The position numbers were made by a program, and so were the translations under genes. Positions 42,742 to 53,000 of a stretch of 64,000 nucleotides of DNA are shown here, in pieces. Origin of the DNA: Polaribacter sp. (GTDB taxonomy: Bacteria > Bacteroidota > Bacteroidia > Flavobacteriales > Flavobacteriaceae); the NCBI GenBank assembly GCA_029245785.1, contig JAQWOR010000077.1, positions 62,001 through 126,000 of the forward strand, in the 5' to 3' direction. Position 1 is the first letter of the stretch; every line of letters begins with the position of its first letter. Under the pieces are notes generated by a model that saw only the letters and a list, made by a program, of their open reading frames with translations, was not told the origin of the DNA and did no database searches.

Positions 42742-43779
42742 TTAAGGTGCTGGATTCGGAATGAGATTATGAATCGCGTCTATTTCTTTCAAGACTTCTT
42801 CTGAAAGCGCTACATGAATACTTTCAATATTTTCTTTTAGCTGCGTTAAGTTTGTAGCGCCAATAATGTTGCTCGTAACCCAAGGTTGTTGGTTTACCCA
42901 AGCCAACGACATCTGTGTTAAACTCAAGTTATTTTTTTCTGCTAAGGCCAAATACAATTTTGTGGCTTTTACCGCTTGTTCACTGCTATATCTTGAAAAC
43001 CGCGGAAACAATGTTATCCGTGCTTTTTCAACATTTTCTTTCCGAATATATTTTCCTGATAAAACACCAAAACCAAGTGGTGAATAGGCTAACAAGCCTA
43101 CGTTTTCTCTCATAGAAAGCTCTGCTAAAGAGCTGTCAAAAGTTCTACACAATAACGAATAGGGGTTTTGAATAGTACTCAATCTTGGCAAGTTATTCTT
43201 TTCTGATTCTTCTAAAAACCGCTTTGTTCCCCAGGTTGTTTCATTAGAAACACCAATGTGCCTGATCTTTCCTTCTTGTTTGATCTGGTCTAATGTTTCT
43301 AAAACCTCTTTAAAATTATCTTGCCAAACATCTTCTGAGTTGTGCGTATAATCTCTAACTCCAAAATAGTTTGTTTGACGTTCTGGCCAATGCAATTGAT
43401 ACACATCTAAATAGTCTGTTTGAAGACGCTGTAAACTATTTTCTATGGCTTCTTTGAGGGCTCTTTTGCAATACCCGTCTTTTCTAATATGTGCAGTATA
43501 CTCTCCTGGACCTGCAATTTTACTTGCCAGTACAATCTTATTTCTATTGCCTGTTTTTTTAAGCCAAGAGCCTATAATCTTTTCTGTTGCTCCATAGGTT
43601 TCTGGTCTTGCTGGTACCGAGTACATCTCTGCAGTATCAATAAAATTAACACCCTCTTCTAAGGCGTAATCCAATTGTTCGTGTCCATCTGCTTCTGTGT
43701 TTTGTTCACCAAAAGTCATGGTACCCAAACAAATTTTACTCACTTTTAGATTCGTATTTGGAAGTGTGGTGTATTTCAT
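42742..43779 (-). CDS. Aldo/keto reductase, Tas-like
   Basis: A cytosolic NADPH-dependent oxidoreductase of 345 residues with the (beta/alpha)8 fold of the family. The catalytic tetrad is visible in VNFIDTAEMYS (Asp, Tyr), VLASKIAG (Lys) and VYQLHWPER (His). A C-terminal NADPH-binding LAWVNQQPWVTSNIIGATNLTQLKENI completes the family pattern. The length and VPARPETYG insertion match the Tas group rather than short AKRs. The substrate is unknown. It lies downstream of pgk on the same strand, 30 bases away. Confidence 0.93.
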   Translation of the reverse strand: MKYTTLPNTNLKVSKICLGTMTFGEQNTEADGHEQLDYALEEGVNFIDTAEMYSVPARPETYGATEKIIGSWLKKTGNRNKIVLASKIAGPGEYTAHIRKDGYCKRALKEAIENSLQRLQTDYLDVYQLHWPERQTNYFGVRDYTHNSEDVWQDNFKEVLETLDQIKQEGKIRHIGVSNETTWGTKRFLEESEKNNLPRLSTIQNPYSLLCRTFDSSLAELSMRENVGLLAYSPLGFGVLSGKYIRKENVEKARITLFPRFSRYSSEQAVKATKLYLALAEKNNLSLTQMSLAWVNQQPWVTSNIIGATNLTQLKENIESIHVALSEEVLKEIDAIHNLIPNPAP

Positions 43780-43809
43780 TGTTCTTGTGTGTTTGTTAGA
43801 TTCGTGTAC

Positions 43810-44997
43810 TTATTTTGATATCGCCTCAATACCTGGCAATGTTTTTCCTTCCAGCATTTCTAGCATGGCGCCACCGCCTGTAGAAACATAGCTTACTTTA
43901 TCAGCAAAGCCAAATTGTTTTACTGCGGCCACAGAATCTCCTCCGCCAACTAAAGAAAATGTCCCTTTTTTAGTCGCTCTTGCAATAGAGTTTCCTAGTG
44001 CAATAGTTCCTTTTGAAAAAGATTCTAATTCAAAAACACCTAAAGGGCCGTTCCATAAAATGGTTTTACATTGTTGTACGATTGCATTAAAGTTTTCGGT
44101 TGACTTAGGTCCTGCGTCTAACCCTTGCCATCCTTTTGGTATTTTATCTACGTCCATTATTTGGGTCATTGCGTCATTAGAAAATTGATCTGCAGCAAGA
44201 ACATCTACCGGTAAATGTATGGCTACATTTTTCGCTTTTGCTTGTTTTAAAATTTCTAAGGCCAAGGGCATTTTATCATCTTCACAAATAGAGTCTCCAA
44301 CCATTCCTCCTTGTGCTTTGATAAAAGTAAAGGTCATTCCTCCGCCAATAATTAAGTGATCTACTTTGTCTAAAATATTTTCAATTACGGTGATTTTTGA
44401 CGATACTTTTGCGCCTCCTAAAATTGCTAAAACAGGCTGTTCGCTATTGTTTAAAACCTTGTCTATGCTTTGTATTTCTCTTGCTAACAGGTTTCCAAAA
44501 CATTTGTTTTCTGGAAAAAATTGTGCAATAATTGTGGTAGAAGCATGTGCTCTATGAGCGGTTCCAAAAGCATCATTTATGTAAATGTCGCCCAGCTTAG
44601 AAAGCTGTTCAGCAAACTGTTGATCTCCTTTTTTTTCTTCAGTATAGAAGCGTAAATTTTCTAATAATAAAATTTCTCCTGCTTCCAACTCGGCAACTGC
44701 TTTTTCGGCTTTTTCTCCAATACAGTCTTCTACAAATTGAGTCTGAACTCCCATGATTTCGGTTACGCTATCAACAATATGACGCAATGAAAACTGATCT
44801 TCAACACCGTTTGGACGTCCTAAATGCGACATCAACACACAGCTTCCTCCATCCTCTAATACTTTAATAATGGTAGATTTTGCCGCTTCAATTCTTGTAG
44901 TATCTGCAACGGTAAAATTGTCTTGTAACGGAACATTAAAATCTACACGAATAAGGGCTTTTTTATTTTTGAAATTATACTTGTTGAGTGTTTGCAT
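43810..44997 (-). CDS. pgk: Phosphoglycerate kinase
   Basis: The glycolytic enzyme that forms ATP from 1,3-bisphosphoglycerate. The 395-residue sequence begins with LIRVDFNVPLQDN, followed by VLMSHLGRPNG and DAFGTAHRAHAST. The nucleotide domain has ILGGAKVSSKI, LWNGPLGVFE and LVGGGDSVAAVKQFG. It is full length with all canonical motifs. A perfect -7 element lies at 45015-45022 on the minus strand. Confidence 0.98.
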   Translation of the reverse strand: MQTLNKYNFKNKKALIRVDFNVPLQDNFTVADTTRIEAAKSTIIKVLEDGGSCVLMSHLGRPNGVEDQFSLRHIVDSVTEIMGVQTQFVEDCIGEKAEKAVAELEAGEILLLENLRFYTEEKKGDQQFAEQLSKLGDIYINDAFGTAHRAHASTTIIAQFFPENKCFGNLLAREIQSIDKVLNNSEQPVLAILGGAKVSSKITVIENILDKVDHLIIGGGMTFTFIKAQGGMVGDSICEDDKMPLALEILKQAKAKNVAIHLPVDVLAADQFSNDAMTQIMDVDKIPKGWQGLDAGPKSTENFNAIVQQCKTILWNGPLGVFELESFSKGTIALGNSIARATKKGTFSLVGGGDSVAAVKQFGFADKVSYVSTGGGAMLEMLEGKTLPGIEAISK

Positions 44998-45014
44998 TTA
45001 CATCTAGGTTTTCA

Positions 45015-45022
45015 CAAATGTA
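45015..45022 (-). promoter_or_regulatory. -7 promoter element for pgk
   Basis: The minus strand reads TACATTTG, a perfect TAnnTTTG, 17 bases upstream of the pgk ATG. Confidence 0.5.
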
Positions 45023-45092
45023 CTTATTTATCAACAGTACAAAAAATAGAAATATCAAAATTTGAGGAAACGATTTCGAAAATATAAATGCA

Positions 45093-45100
45093 TATATTTG
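45093..45100 (+). promoter_or_regulatory. -7 promoter element for holB
   Basis: TATATTTG fits the consensus but ends only 4 bases before the holB ATG, so the transcript would be leaderless or nearly so. Confidence 0.4.
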
Positions 45101-45104
45101 TAAC

Positions 45105-46250
45105 ATGCTTTTCGATGAAATTATTGGTCAAGATTCTATTAAAAACCACCTAACAACTTCTGCTGACAACGGAAGGGTTCCACATGCTCAACTATTTGTT
45201 GGCAAAGAAGGAAGTGGTACCTTGCCAATGGCAATTGCCTATGCGCAATATTTATTGTGCAGCACTTCTAATGATGCTGCTGCCTGCGAATTAAAATGCG
45301 CCAATTTTGCACACCCTGATTTACATGTTGCTTTTCCTGTAACCACAAACGACTCCGTAAAAAAGCATCCTGTTAGTAATTTATTTATGACAGATTGGAG
45401 GGCTTTTTTAAAAGAACAGCCCTATGGAAGTTTGTATAATTGGCTACAATTTATTGGTGTAGAGAACAAACAAGGGCTGATTGGTGTTGATGAAGCAGAA
45501 AATATTGTCAAGTCCTTACAATTAAAATCATATGAAGGGGGTTTTAAAATATTAATTATTTGGATGGCAGAAAAAATGAATACCTCTGCGGCAAATAAAT
45601 TATTAAAACTTATTGAAGAGCCGCCAGAAAAAACAGTGTTTTTATTGGTCGCCGAGAACGAAGAGCAACTTCTTAAAACGATAACCTCTCGTTGTCAGGC
45701 TGTTTATTTTCCTGTACTGACTGAAAAAGAAATTGTTACATCTCTTATTAATAACTTGAGTATTTCTAAAAACGAAGCAACCAAAGCGGCCTACCAATCT
45801 GAAGGAAATTACAACAAAGCCTTGCATGTTTTACAAAACAATTCTAGCGACCTTGTTTTTGAAGAATGGTTTATTACTTGGATCAGAGCCGCATTTAAAG
45901 CTAAAGGAAACGCAACAGTAATTCAACAATTAGTTACTTGGAGTGACGTTATCTCAAAAAGCGGAAGAGAAACCCAAAAACGATTTTTAGCCTATTGTTT
46001 GCACTTTTTTAGACAGAGCATGTTATTGAACTATCAATCTGAAGCGCTCGTTTTTTTAGAAACACAAACACCTGGTTTTGACTTAAAAAAGTTTGCTCCT
46101 TTTATTCATAGTGGTAATATTTTAACTATCGAAAAAGAAGTAAATGAAGCCCTGTATCATATTGAAAGAAATGGAAATGCAAAGATTATTTTGTTAGACC
46201 TTTCTATCAAACTCACACGATTATTACACACCAAAGAAGCGGTTGTTTAA
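45105..46250 (+). CDS. holB: DNA polymerase III subunit delta'
   Basis: Part of the clamp-loader complex. The 381-residue protein has the AAA+ layout of delta': FDEIIGQDSIKNHL, GRVPHAQLFVGKEGSG replacing a true P-loop, and IGVDEAENIVKSLQLKSYEGGFKILIIWMAEKMNTSAANKLLKLIEEPPEKTVFLLV with the SRC-type arginine region TSRCQA. The cysteine cluster near residues 47-65 has three cysteines, so the zinc site may be incomplete, as is often seen in flavobacteria. The DoxX gene follows 28 bases later. Confidence 0.93.
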   Translation: MLFDEIIGQDSIKNHLTTSADNGRVPHAQLFVGKEGSGTLPMAIAYAQYLLCSTSNDAAACELKCANFAHPDLHVAFPVTTNDSVKKHPVSNLFMTDWRAFLKEQPYGSLYNWLQFIGVENKQGLIGVDEAENIVKSLQLKSYEGGFKILIIWMAEKMNTSAANKLLKLIEEPPEKTVFLLVAENEEQLLKTITSRCQAVYFPVLTEKEIVTSLINNLSISKNEATKAAYQSEGNYNKALHVLQNNSSDLVFEEWFITWIRAAFKAKGNATVIQQLVTWSDVISKSGRETQKRFLAYCLHFFRQSMLLNYQSEALVFLETQTPGFDLKKFAPFIHSGNILTIEKEVNEALYHIERNGNAKIILLDLSIKLTRLLHTKEAVV

Positions 46251-46278
46251 AACAGAAAAATAAATTCAAAAACTAAAA

Positions 46279-46677
46279 ATGACACTATTACAAAACTATC
46301 CAACAGAACTGTTAATCTTACTTTTTTTAATTGTTACTTTTTTACAATCCGGAATTGATAAAATTATCGATTGGAGCGGAAACCTTTCTTTTATAAAAAG
46401 TCATTTCCAAAACTCGCCATTAAAAAATAGCGTTCCATTTTTGTTAGGAACTATTTTGGTGTTAGAACTGGTAGCAAGCATTCTGATGATTTACGGAATC
46501 TATCAATTGGCAACTGAGGGAATCAAAGAAGCGGCTCTTTTAGGAACAGAATTGGCGGCAATTACATTGATTTTTTTATTAATTGGACAACGATTGGCAA
46601 AAGACTATGCAGGCGCAATGACCTTGGCTGTTTATTTTATAACTACCGTTTTTGGTGTTTATATATTAAGTCATTAA
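46279..46677 (+). CDS. DoxX family membrane protein
   Basis: A 132-residue inner-membrane protein with four hydrophobic segments. LLFLIVTFLQSGIDKIIDWSGN near the start, FLLGTILVLELVASILMIYGI in the middle and AKDYAGAMTLAVYFITTVFGVYIL near the end fit the DoxX/YphA family. Members are small quinone-linked or structural membrane proteins; no defined reaction is known here. It ends just before a strong bidirectional terminator. Confidence 0.8.
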   Translation: MTLLQNYPTELLILLFLIVTFLQSGIDKIIDWSGNLSFIKSHFQNSPLKNSVPFLLGTILVLELVASILMIYGIYQLATEGIKEAALLGTELAAITLIFLLIGQRLAKDYAGAMTLAVYFITTVFGVYILSH

Positions 46678-46741
46678 ACACAAACTTTTAATTATAAATA
46701 AAATTTATTTTAGTTTTATTTGTTAATAGTTTTTAACTATT

Positions 46742-46779
46742 AAAACCCCTCTTAAAATAGTCGTTTTAAGAGGGGTTTT
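46742..46779. terminator. Strong bidirectional terminator
   Basis: A 16-base arm (AAAACCCCTCTTAAAA) pairs perfectly with its complement across a six-base loop, and T-runs follow. It separates the convergent DoxX and methyltransferase genes. Confidence 0.88.
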
Positions 46780-46844
46780 GGTTTTTTCTAGCGCTTCCAT
46801 TGTTCTTTTAAAAACTCTTCTTAAAATCAGCGCTTAAATTCGTT

Positions 46845-47702
46845 TTACTTGTTTTTTATCACATAAATTAAAGAGGAATACTCTGAAGTTCTTCTTGCTT
46901 TCAAATTTGAGCGAAACCCGATGTAAAAAGCTTTGAACGGATTCATAAATCCTGATTTGTGTTTTTCGCTTAACAAAGAAACATAATACGAATCAAATTT
47001 CATAGGTTTGGTTTTTACAACCTTCATCTCAACTTCATTAAAAAGTTTTTGAATTGAAAATTGAGAAAAATGCCACAAGTGTCTTGGTACATCAAAAGCT
47101 GCCCAGTGTTCTTTATAATAAGCGGCGTCAAAACTTTTATAATTTGGAACCGCAATGAACAATACGCCGTCTGGTTTTAATACTTTTTTTAATTGCTCAA
47201 TGTACTCATCTAAACGAGCAACATGTTCTAGTACATGCCAAAGTGTAATCACATCAAAACTGTTTGGCTGTAAAGAAAAGAGATCTACTTCTAATCTTAT
47301 TCCTTTTTTTAATGCGTTCTTTCTAGCGTCTTTGTTTGGCTCTATTCCAGAAACATTCCAGCCATTTGTTTTGCAGGTATTTAAAAAATCTCCTGTACCC
47401 GCACCAACATCTAAAAGGTTTTTTTCTGTGGTTTGAAAAGAGTCTATAAGCTGTCGCTTTTTTCTTACAGTGTATTTTCTGACGTTTTGGTAAATGTTAT
47501 CTAGAAGACCTTTTTTTGAGTTCGTGTGCGAAATATAATCTTCGCTTTTGTAATACTTTTCTAGCTCTAAAGGAACTGGTGAAGTAACTAATAATTGATA
47601 TGCTTCGTTTTTTAAAATCTCGAAAGTTTCTTGAGAAACTGTATGATCTTTACAATGCATTACGGGTGACAATCCTTTATAAAGTCGCTCTTTTTTATTC
47701 AT
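46845..47702 (-). CDS. Class I SAM-dependent methyltransferase
   Basis: A 285-residue cytosolic methyltransferase. It has SAM motif I LLDVGAGTGDFLN (near 96-108), a following acidic GIEPN, ITLWHVLEHV as motif II and VLKPDGVLFIAVPNYKSFDAAYY as the post-motif. The N-terminus (KERLYKGLSPVMHCKDHTVSQETFEIL) carries one Cys-His pair and may be a remnant zinc-finger-like region as in some C-methyltransferases. The substrate is unknown. It lies downstream of mnmG, with a parS-like site between them. Confidence 0.88.
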   Translation of the reverse strand: MNKKERLYKGLSPVMHCKDHTVSQETFEILKNEAYQLLVTSPVPLELEKYYKSEDYISHTNSKKGLLDNIYQNVRKYTVRKKRQLIDSFQTTEKNLLDVGAGTGDFLNTCKTNGWNVSGIEPNKDARKNALKKGIRLEVDLFSLQPNSFDVITLWHVLEHVARLDEYIEQLKKVLKPDGVLFIAVPNYKSFDAAYYKEHWAAFDVPRHLWHFSQFSIQKLFNEVEMKVVKTKPMKFDSYYVSLLSEKHKSGFMNPFKAFYIGFRSNLKARRTSEYSSLIYVIKNK

Positions 47703-47724
47703 GTATTCTCACCTATTTTGTTGA

Positions 47725-47740
47725 TGTTCCATGTGGAACC
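47725..47740. promoter_or_regulatory. parS-like ParB-binding site (one central mismatch)
   Basis: TGTTCCATGTGGAACC matches the bacterial parS consensus TGTTCCACGTGGAACA except for one central base and the final base. It lies in the short gap after mnmG. Together with the site at 49643 it brackets that gene. Confidence 0.65.
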
Positions 47741-47758
47741 TTTTTTATTTGTACACCT

Positions 47759-49636
47759 CTACCTTCCCATATACACCAATAAAACAGAAACGTCACTTGG
47801 AGAAACCCCGCTTATTCTACTCGCTTGAGAAATAGAAATCGGTTTAATTTTGTGTAGTTTTTCTCTTGCTTCATAAGACAGTGACTTTACCTTGTTATAA
47901 TCAAAGTTAGAAGGAATAGGCACATTTTCTAAACGATTTAACTTGTCGGCATTGTTTCTTTCTTTCGCGATATACCCTGAGTATTTTAAATGAATTTCTA
48001 CCTGCTCAATAATTTCTTGATCAATTGCGTGCTCAGATAAAAAACCTTTTAATTCTTCTAAGTGAACAAGGTCAGAAAACGATAATTGAGGTCTTGCAGC
48101 AATCTTAATTAGCTTCATTGATTGAGAAACCAATGCAAGGTTTTTTGCTTCTAAAATTGGATTTATCCGTTCTTTTTGAACGCTTAAATTTGTTAAAAAG
48201 TGAATTAATTTTGCTGTGCTATCTCTCTTTTCTAGCACACGGTCCATTCGTTCTTGCGACGCTAAACCTATTTCAAAAGACCTTGGTGTTAACCGTAAAT
48301 CGGCATTATCCTGACGCAATAACGTTCTGTACTCTGCTCTCGATGTAAACATTCTATACGGCTCTTCAGTTCCTTTTGTGATCAAATCATCAATCAGAAC
48401 ACCAATATATGCCTCGTCTCTTTTGAGTATAAAAGGGTCCTTATTCTGAACTTTTAACGCCGCATTAATACCCGCCATTAAACCTTGAGAAGCCGCTTCT
48501 TCATACCCTGTAGTTCCGTTAATTTGGCCTGCAAAAAATAAATTTTTAATTTGTTTTGTCTCTAAAGAATGTGTCAATTGTGTTGGTGGAAAATAATCAT
48601 ATTCAATCGCATATCCGTAGCGGAAAAACTTTACGTTTTCAAAACCCGGAATCATCCGAATCGCTTTATCTTGAACATCTTCTGGCAACGAGGTGGAAAA
48701 TCCATTTACATAAATTTCTACCGTATCCCATCCTTCTGGCTCTACAAATATTTGATGACTTTCTTTTGTTGCAAAGCGATCAATTTTATCTTCAATTGAC
48801 GGACAATATCTTGGTCCTGTGCTTTTAATTCTACCGTTAAACATTGGGGATCGATCAAAGCCGTCTCGCAACAAATTATGCACCTCTTTATTGGTGTGCG
48901 CCAAATAACATGAGCGTTGTTTTTGCAATGGTTGTGTGCTCGACAAATAAGAAAACTTTTCTGGATGTTCATCTCCTGGTTGTTCTGTCATTTTAGAATA
49001 GTCTAAGGACCTTCCGTCAACTCTTGGTGGTGTTCCTGTTTTCATTCTTCCAGATTCAAAACCAAGCGCCACTAAATCTTCTGTAATTCCTGTTGAAGCG
49101 CTTTCTCCTGCTCTTCCTCCGCCAAATGTTTTTTCTCCAACATGAATCAATCCATTTAAGAAGGTTCCTGCTGTTAAAACAACGGTTTTTGATTTTATCT
49201 CTAAGCCTAAGGCTGTCTTAACACCAACAATTGTATCTCCATCAAACAACAAGCCGCTTACAGAATCTTGAAAAAAATCTAAATTTTCGGTTTGCTCTAG
49301 CCTGTTTCTCCATTCTTCTGCAAAACGCATTCGATCACTTTGAGCTCTTGGACTCCACATTGCCGGCCCTTTAGATTTGTTGAGCATCTTAAACTGAATG
49401 GCTGTTGTGTCAGTTACAATTCCGCTATAACCACCAAGCGCATCAATTTCTCGAACAATTTGTCCTTTCGCAATTCCACCCATCGCCGGGTTACAGCTCA
49501 TTTGCGCAATATTTTGTAAGCTCATTGTAATTAGCAAGGTGTGTGCGCCTAAGTTTGCGCTTGCCGCTGCAGCTTCACTCCCTGCGTGACCACCACCGAC
49601 CACGATAACATCATATGTTGTTGAAAAAAGACTCAT
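47759..49636 (-). CDS. mnmG: tRNA uridine-5-carboxymethylaminomethyl modification enzyme
   Basis: With MnmE this FAD enzyme forms the cmnm5 group on wobble uridines. The 625-residue sequence opens with the FAD motif VIVVGGGHAGSEAAAASANLG and has the family blocks MSCNPAMGGIAKGQIVREIDALGG, GTFLNGLIHVGEKTFGGGRAGE, GRMKTGTPPRVDGRSLDYSKM, and FFAGQINGTTGYEEAASQGLMAG. The MnmE- and tRNA-binding helical C-terminus begins near residue 540. The length is normal. It is bracketed by two parS-like sites; mnmG (gidA) is often near the replication origin. Confidence 0.98.
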   Translation of the reverse strand: MSLFSTTYDVIVVGGGHAGSEAAAASANLGAHTLLITMSLQNIAQMSCNPAMGGIAKGQIVREIDALGGYSGIVTDTTAIQFKMLNKSKGPAMWSPRAQSDRMRFAEEWRNRLEQTENLDFFQDSVSGLLFDGDTIVGVKTALGLEIKSKTVVLTAGTFLNGLIHVGEKTFGGGRAGESASTGITEDLVALGFESGRMKTGTPPRVDGRSLDYSKMTEQPGDEHPEKFSYLSSTQPLQKQRSCYLAHTNKEVHNLLRDGFDRSPMFNGRIKSTGPRYCPSIEDKIDRFATKESHQIFVEPEGWDTVEIYVNGFSTSLPEDVQDKAIRMIPGFENVKFFRYGYAIEYDYFPPTQLTHSLETKQIKNLFFAGQINGTTGYEEAASQGLMAGINAALKVQNKDPFILKRDEAYIGVLIDDLITKGTEEPYRMFTSRAEYRTLLRQDNADLRLTPRSFEIGLASQERMDRVLEKRDSTAKLIHFLTNLSVQKERINPILEAKNLALVSQSMKLIKIAARPQLSFSDLVHLEELKGFLSEHAIDQEIIEQVEIHLKYSGYIAKERNNADKLNRLENVPIPSNFDYNKVKSLSYEAREKLHKIKPISISQASRISGVSPSDVSVLLVYMGR

Positions 49637-49642
49637 TGTGTG

Positions 49643-49658
49643 TGTTTCACGTGAAACC
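49643..49658. promoter_or_regulatory. parS ParB-binding site
   Basis: TGTTTCACGTGAAACC contains the perfect 14-base palindrome GTTTCACGTGAAAC and differs from the Bacillus-type 16-base parS only at the last base. It lies 7 bases upstream of the mnmG ATG. Confidence 0.85.
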
Positions 49659-49679
49659 TTGTATTTATTTAACTGATTA

Positions 49680-50093
49680 TCAAAATGTTAACCTGCTTAA
49701 GTGTTCGTTTTCTTTATTTCTCATCACCTCTTTTTCTTCTTTTGATTTATCTTTATACCCCATATAGTGCAACACTCCGTGAATTAACACTCTATGCAGC
49801 TCATCATTAAACAAAACTGCAAAGGTTTCTGCGTTTTCCTTTACCCTTTCAATAGAAATAAAAATATCTCCACCAACAATCTTTCCAACTGTATTGTCAA
49901 AACTGATAATATCTGTTAGTGTGTCGTGATTTAAAAACTCAACATTTAACCGATGAAGATACGTGTCATCACAAAAAATATAATTGATCTCACCGATTTT
50001 AAAACCTTCTTTTTCAATACATGAAAGAATCCAGTTTCTAACACTGCTCTCTGTATCTAATTGAAAATTCGTTTCGTAATTAAACTCAATCAT
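49680..50093 (-). CDS. ybeY: rRNA maturation RNase YbeY
   Basis: A metal-dependent endoribonuclease for 16S rRNA 3'-end processing and ribosome quality control. The 137-residue protein has the three-histidine zinc motif HGVLHYMGYKD near the C-terminus, preceded by FLNHDTLTDIISFDN. It overlaps the DUF4175 gene by 8 bases, so the two are co-transcribed. The assignment is secure because both the motif and the length match. Confidence 0.96.
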   Translation of the reverse strand: MIEFNYETNFQLDTESSVRNWILSCIEKEGFKIGEINYIFCDDTYLHRLNVEFLNHDTLTDIISFDNTVGKIVGGDIFISIERVKENAETFAVLFNDELHRVLIHGVLHYMGYKDKSKEEKEVMRNKENEHLSRLTF

Positions 50094-53000
50094 TCTCTTT
50101 CTTTTGTGTTGCTTTACTAAAATACGCCCGCACTTTCTTCTTGTAATTTTTTTGCAAAGGTAACGATTGTCTGTTTAATATTTCTGTTTGATTGTAAAAC
50201 ATCTTTTGAATAAAAATAGTCGCATTTTTATTTAACTGTTTTTGTTGATTTTCGGTTGATTTCCGTTGAATGCCTTCTTCTTGCTCAAAAGCAGCTTTCT
50301 CTAATTTGAGCAGGTTGTATTGTAATTGTTTCATTCTTTGAAGGGTCTCTAAATGAAACCCTTTCTCTAAGAGTTCGTTTTCTAATTCCTCCATTGATTT
50401 TAAGATGTTAGCAGCGGCTCCATTTCCGTTCTCTCCTTTTTGAGCGGCAGCTTGTAAAGCTTGTCTTAACTGCGCTTGTTCTTGATATATTTGATACTGC
50501 TCTCCGTCTAGTTCTTCTCCGTTTCCTTTGGCTTTTTTTCCCTTCTCCCCTCCTTTTTTATTGCCTTTTTTAAGCCCTTCTTGTAACTGTTTTAAAAGGT
50601 CTCCTTGCTTTTTTATAATGTCTGGCAAGCTAAACGACTTTCCTCCTTTTTTCCCTTTGCCTGACTTTGATTGCTTTGATTGTTGCATCTTCTCTAAAAC
50701 AAGGCTCAAAAAATGAGCAAGGTTATTAACGGAAGTCAGGACAGATTGCTGATTAGAGCGAGCAATACGAAATCTATTTTCTGTGAAATTTTCTAACGAC
50801 TGATCCATGTTGTAATGCGCTGAAGCGAGGTCGTTTTGACTTTTTACAGCTATTTCTGGCAAACGCATCGATAAAACATACAAACTATCGTCTATGTGCT
50901 CAAAATAGGTTTTTAAAGCGTGTTGGTTTTTTAATTCTTTTCCAAAGGATGGATGAGAAATGTCAATCTTAGAAAAAGCTGTCATTAAATCTTCTTGTTT
51001 GAACGAAAAATGAAGCAAGTTATCAAGAAGAATTCGCAATGATTTTTTATTTTCTTCTTGCATCTCGCCTTCCGTTTGTAGCATTGCTTGTTGCAATTTC
51101 TGACTCATCTCTTGCATTTTTTGAGCTGCTTTTTGTTGACTTAATTTTGCTTGTTGCTGCCTCGTGCTTATCGCTGCTCTATCTAGGTGTTTTAAGGTTT
51201 CTTTTTGGGCCAATTGTAAATTCGGAATCGACATCGGTTCTCTCAAGGCACTGTTGTCATTTTTTACATGGTTCAGTTCTTTCTCAATAGTTTTGAACTC
51301 TTTTTTAACCTCTTCTTGTTTTGTTAAATCGGTTGTTGGCTGCTGTTGAATTGCATTTTGCTTTTTAGACAGCGCTTCTAATTTCGTTGCAATCTGCATG
51401 GTTTTTTGTGTTACATAAAACCGTTTTGTTAACTCTAAAACACGTTCTAAACTTCTGTTTTGTTGCTTGTTTTTCGCTGCTAACTCTTTTACTTTTTGAA
51501 GTAGATCTTCTTTGTTTAGCTTTTCTGACAACTTCTTCAACTCTTCTAAAAGACGCTGCTCTTTTTCGAGTTTTTGCAGCTCTTTAATTCTTTTTTTAAG
51601 TGCTTTTTTTTTCTGCTGAATCGTTTTCAAGTCTTTCGGTTGCTCTTCTAAATTTTGTTGCAACTTTGCTGTTTGTCGCTGCATCATTTTTTGATAATCC
51701 TCTTGTTGTTTTATAACGTTTTGAAGCTGCTTTTTATCACTCCAACTCACCTGCCTCTTGCTTTGAAGATTCTTCTTAATTTCTTCTAAACTTTGTTGCT
51801 GTTGTTGGTTTTTTAATGATTTTTCGATGGCGCTAATTTGGTGTTTTTGCTGTTCTAGAACTTCTTGCTCAACCTCTTCTTCTGTTTTGCGTCGATGTGT
51901 AAACACCTTGCTTTTACTTTTTTTACTTCCATGAATAGCATCGGTATCAAAAACTTGAAAAAAAAGTGCGTAATTTACCCCTTCTTTCACTTTTAAATCT
52001 CCTGGAAATTGAAAATAAAACAGCTGATTCTCTTTTGTTTTAAGAGGTAGTTCTTTAGTTTGTTTAATCGCTGGATACGCTTCGTTATAATACACAACTT
52101 CTAGTTTTTTCAACCCATAATCATCCGAAATTTTACCCGCAAACTGTACTGTTTTTTTAAAAATACTATCACTATCAGACAACACTTCTATAACAGGATA
52201 TTCGTCTTTAATAACCGCAATCTTAAAAGATAATTTTTCAAAGTCTTTTAACGCTGCATTAGAGGTTGAAATTTGATAGTTAAGTGTGTTTAAAATTCGT
52301 TTTTTAAACCTAAAAACATCTCTTGAAATGGGTTTGAAATTCGTTTTTTGATTCTTGTACATAAAAGAGACGGAGTTGGTTTGGTTTGCGTGCACCTGCC
52401 AAATTACCTGTGTTCCTTCTGGAATTAAGATGTTTCCTGTGTTCTGAATGTGCTCATTTTTTTTTCCAACATACCTTGGGTACTTTACATCGATAGAGAT
52501 GTTTTGAATTGTTGGGGTTTTTATCACGTTAATAGCATATGTTTTTGAAACAATTCCATTAGCTTCTACATAAAAAGAAATGGGCTCAACAATAGATTGA
52601 AATGTGTGTGTGAAAAACCCTGAGTCATTCTTTTGAAGGTAGTAACTTTGTGTGTTGTAGAAAATTTTAGCGTCTGAAGGCGCCACGCTTCCTTTGGTTT
52701 GAATTTGAATTGTTATCGGTTTTCCTTGAACAACCTCTAAACTACTGTTCTGCAATTCAAAATAAAAAGGCGCTGGAGGAACATAGGCTGTTCGGTAGTT
52801 TACAACTCGATCTAAAGAACTACCAAAAACATCCAAATTGCCTGTAATAAATACAAGCAACCAAATACAAATAGGAAGCATCGCATATTTTAAAAACCGT
52901 GTGTTTTTCTTAAAATTGATTGCTTTTGTAAATGGAACAAAGCGTAGTTCTTTGGATTTTTGCGCAATACTTGCCAACAATAAATCCGATTGAATTCCGC

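Noticed and set aside
45028-45036. A TTATCAACA DnaA-box-like sequence between pgk and holB
   Set aside because: It is a single isolated copy in a short intergenic region, as expected by chance in AT-rich DNA.
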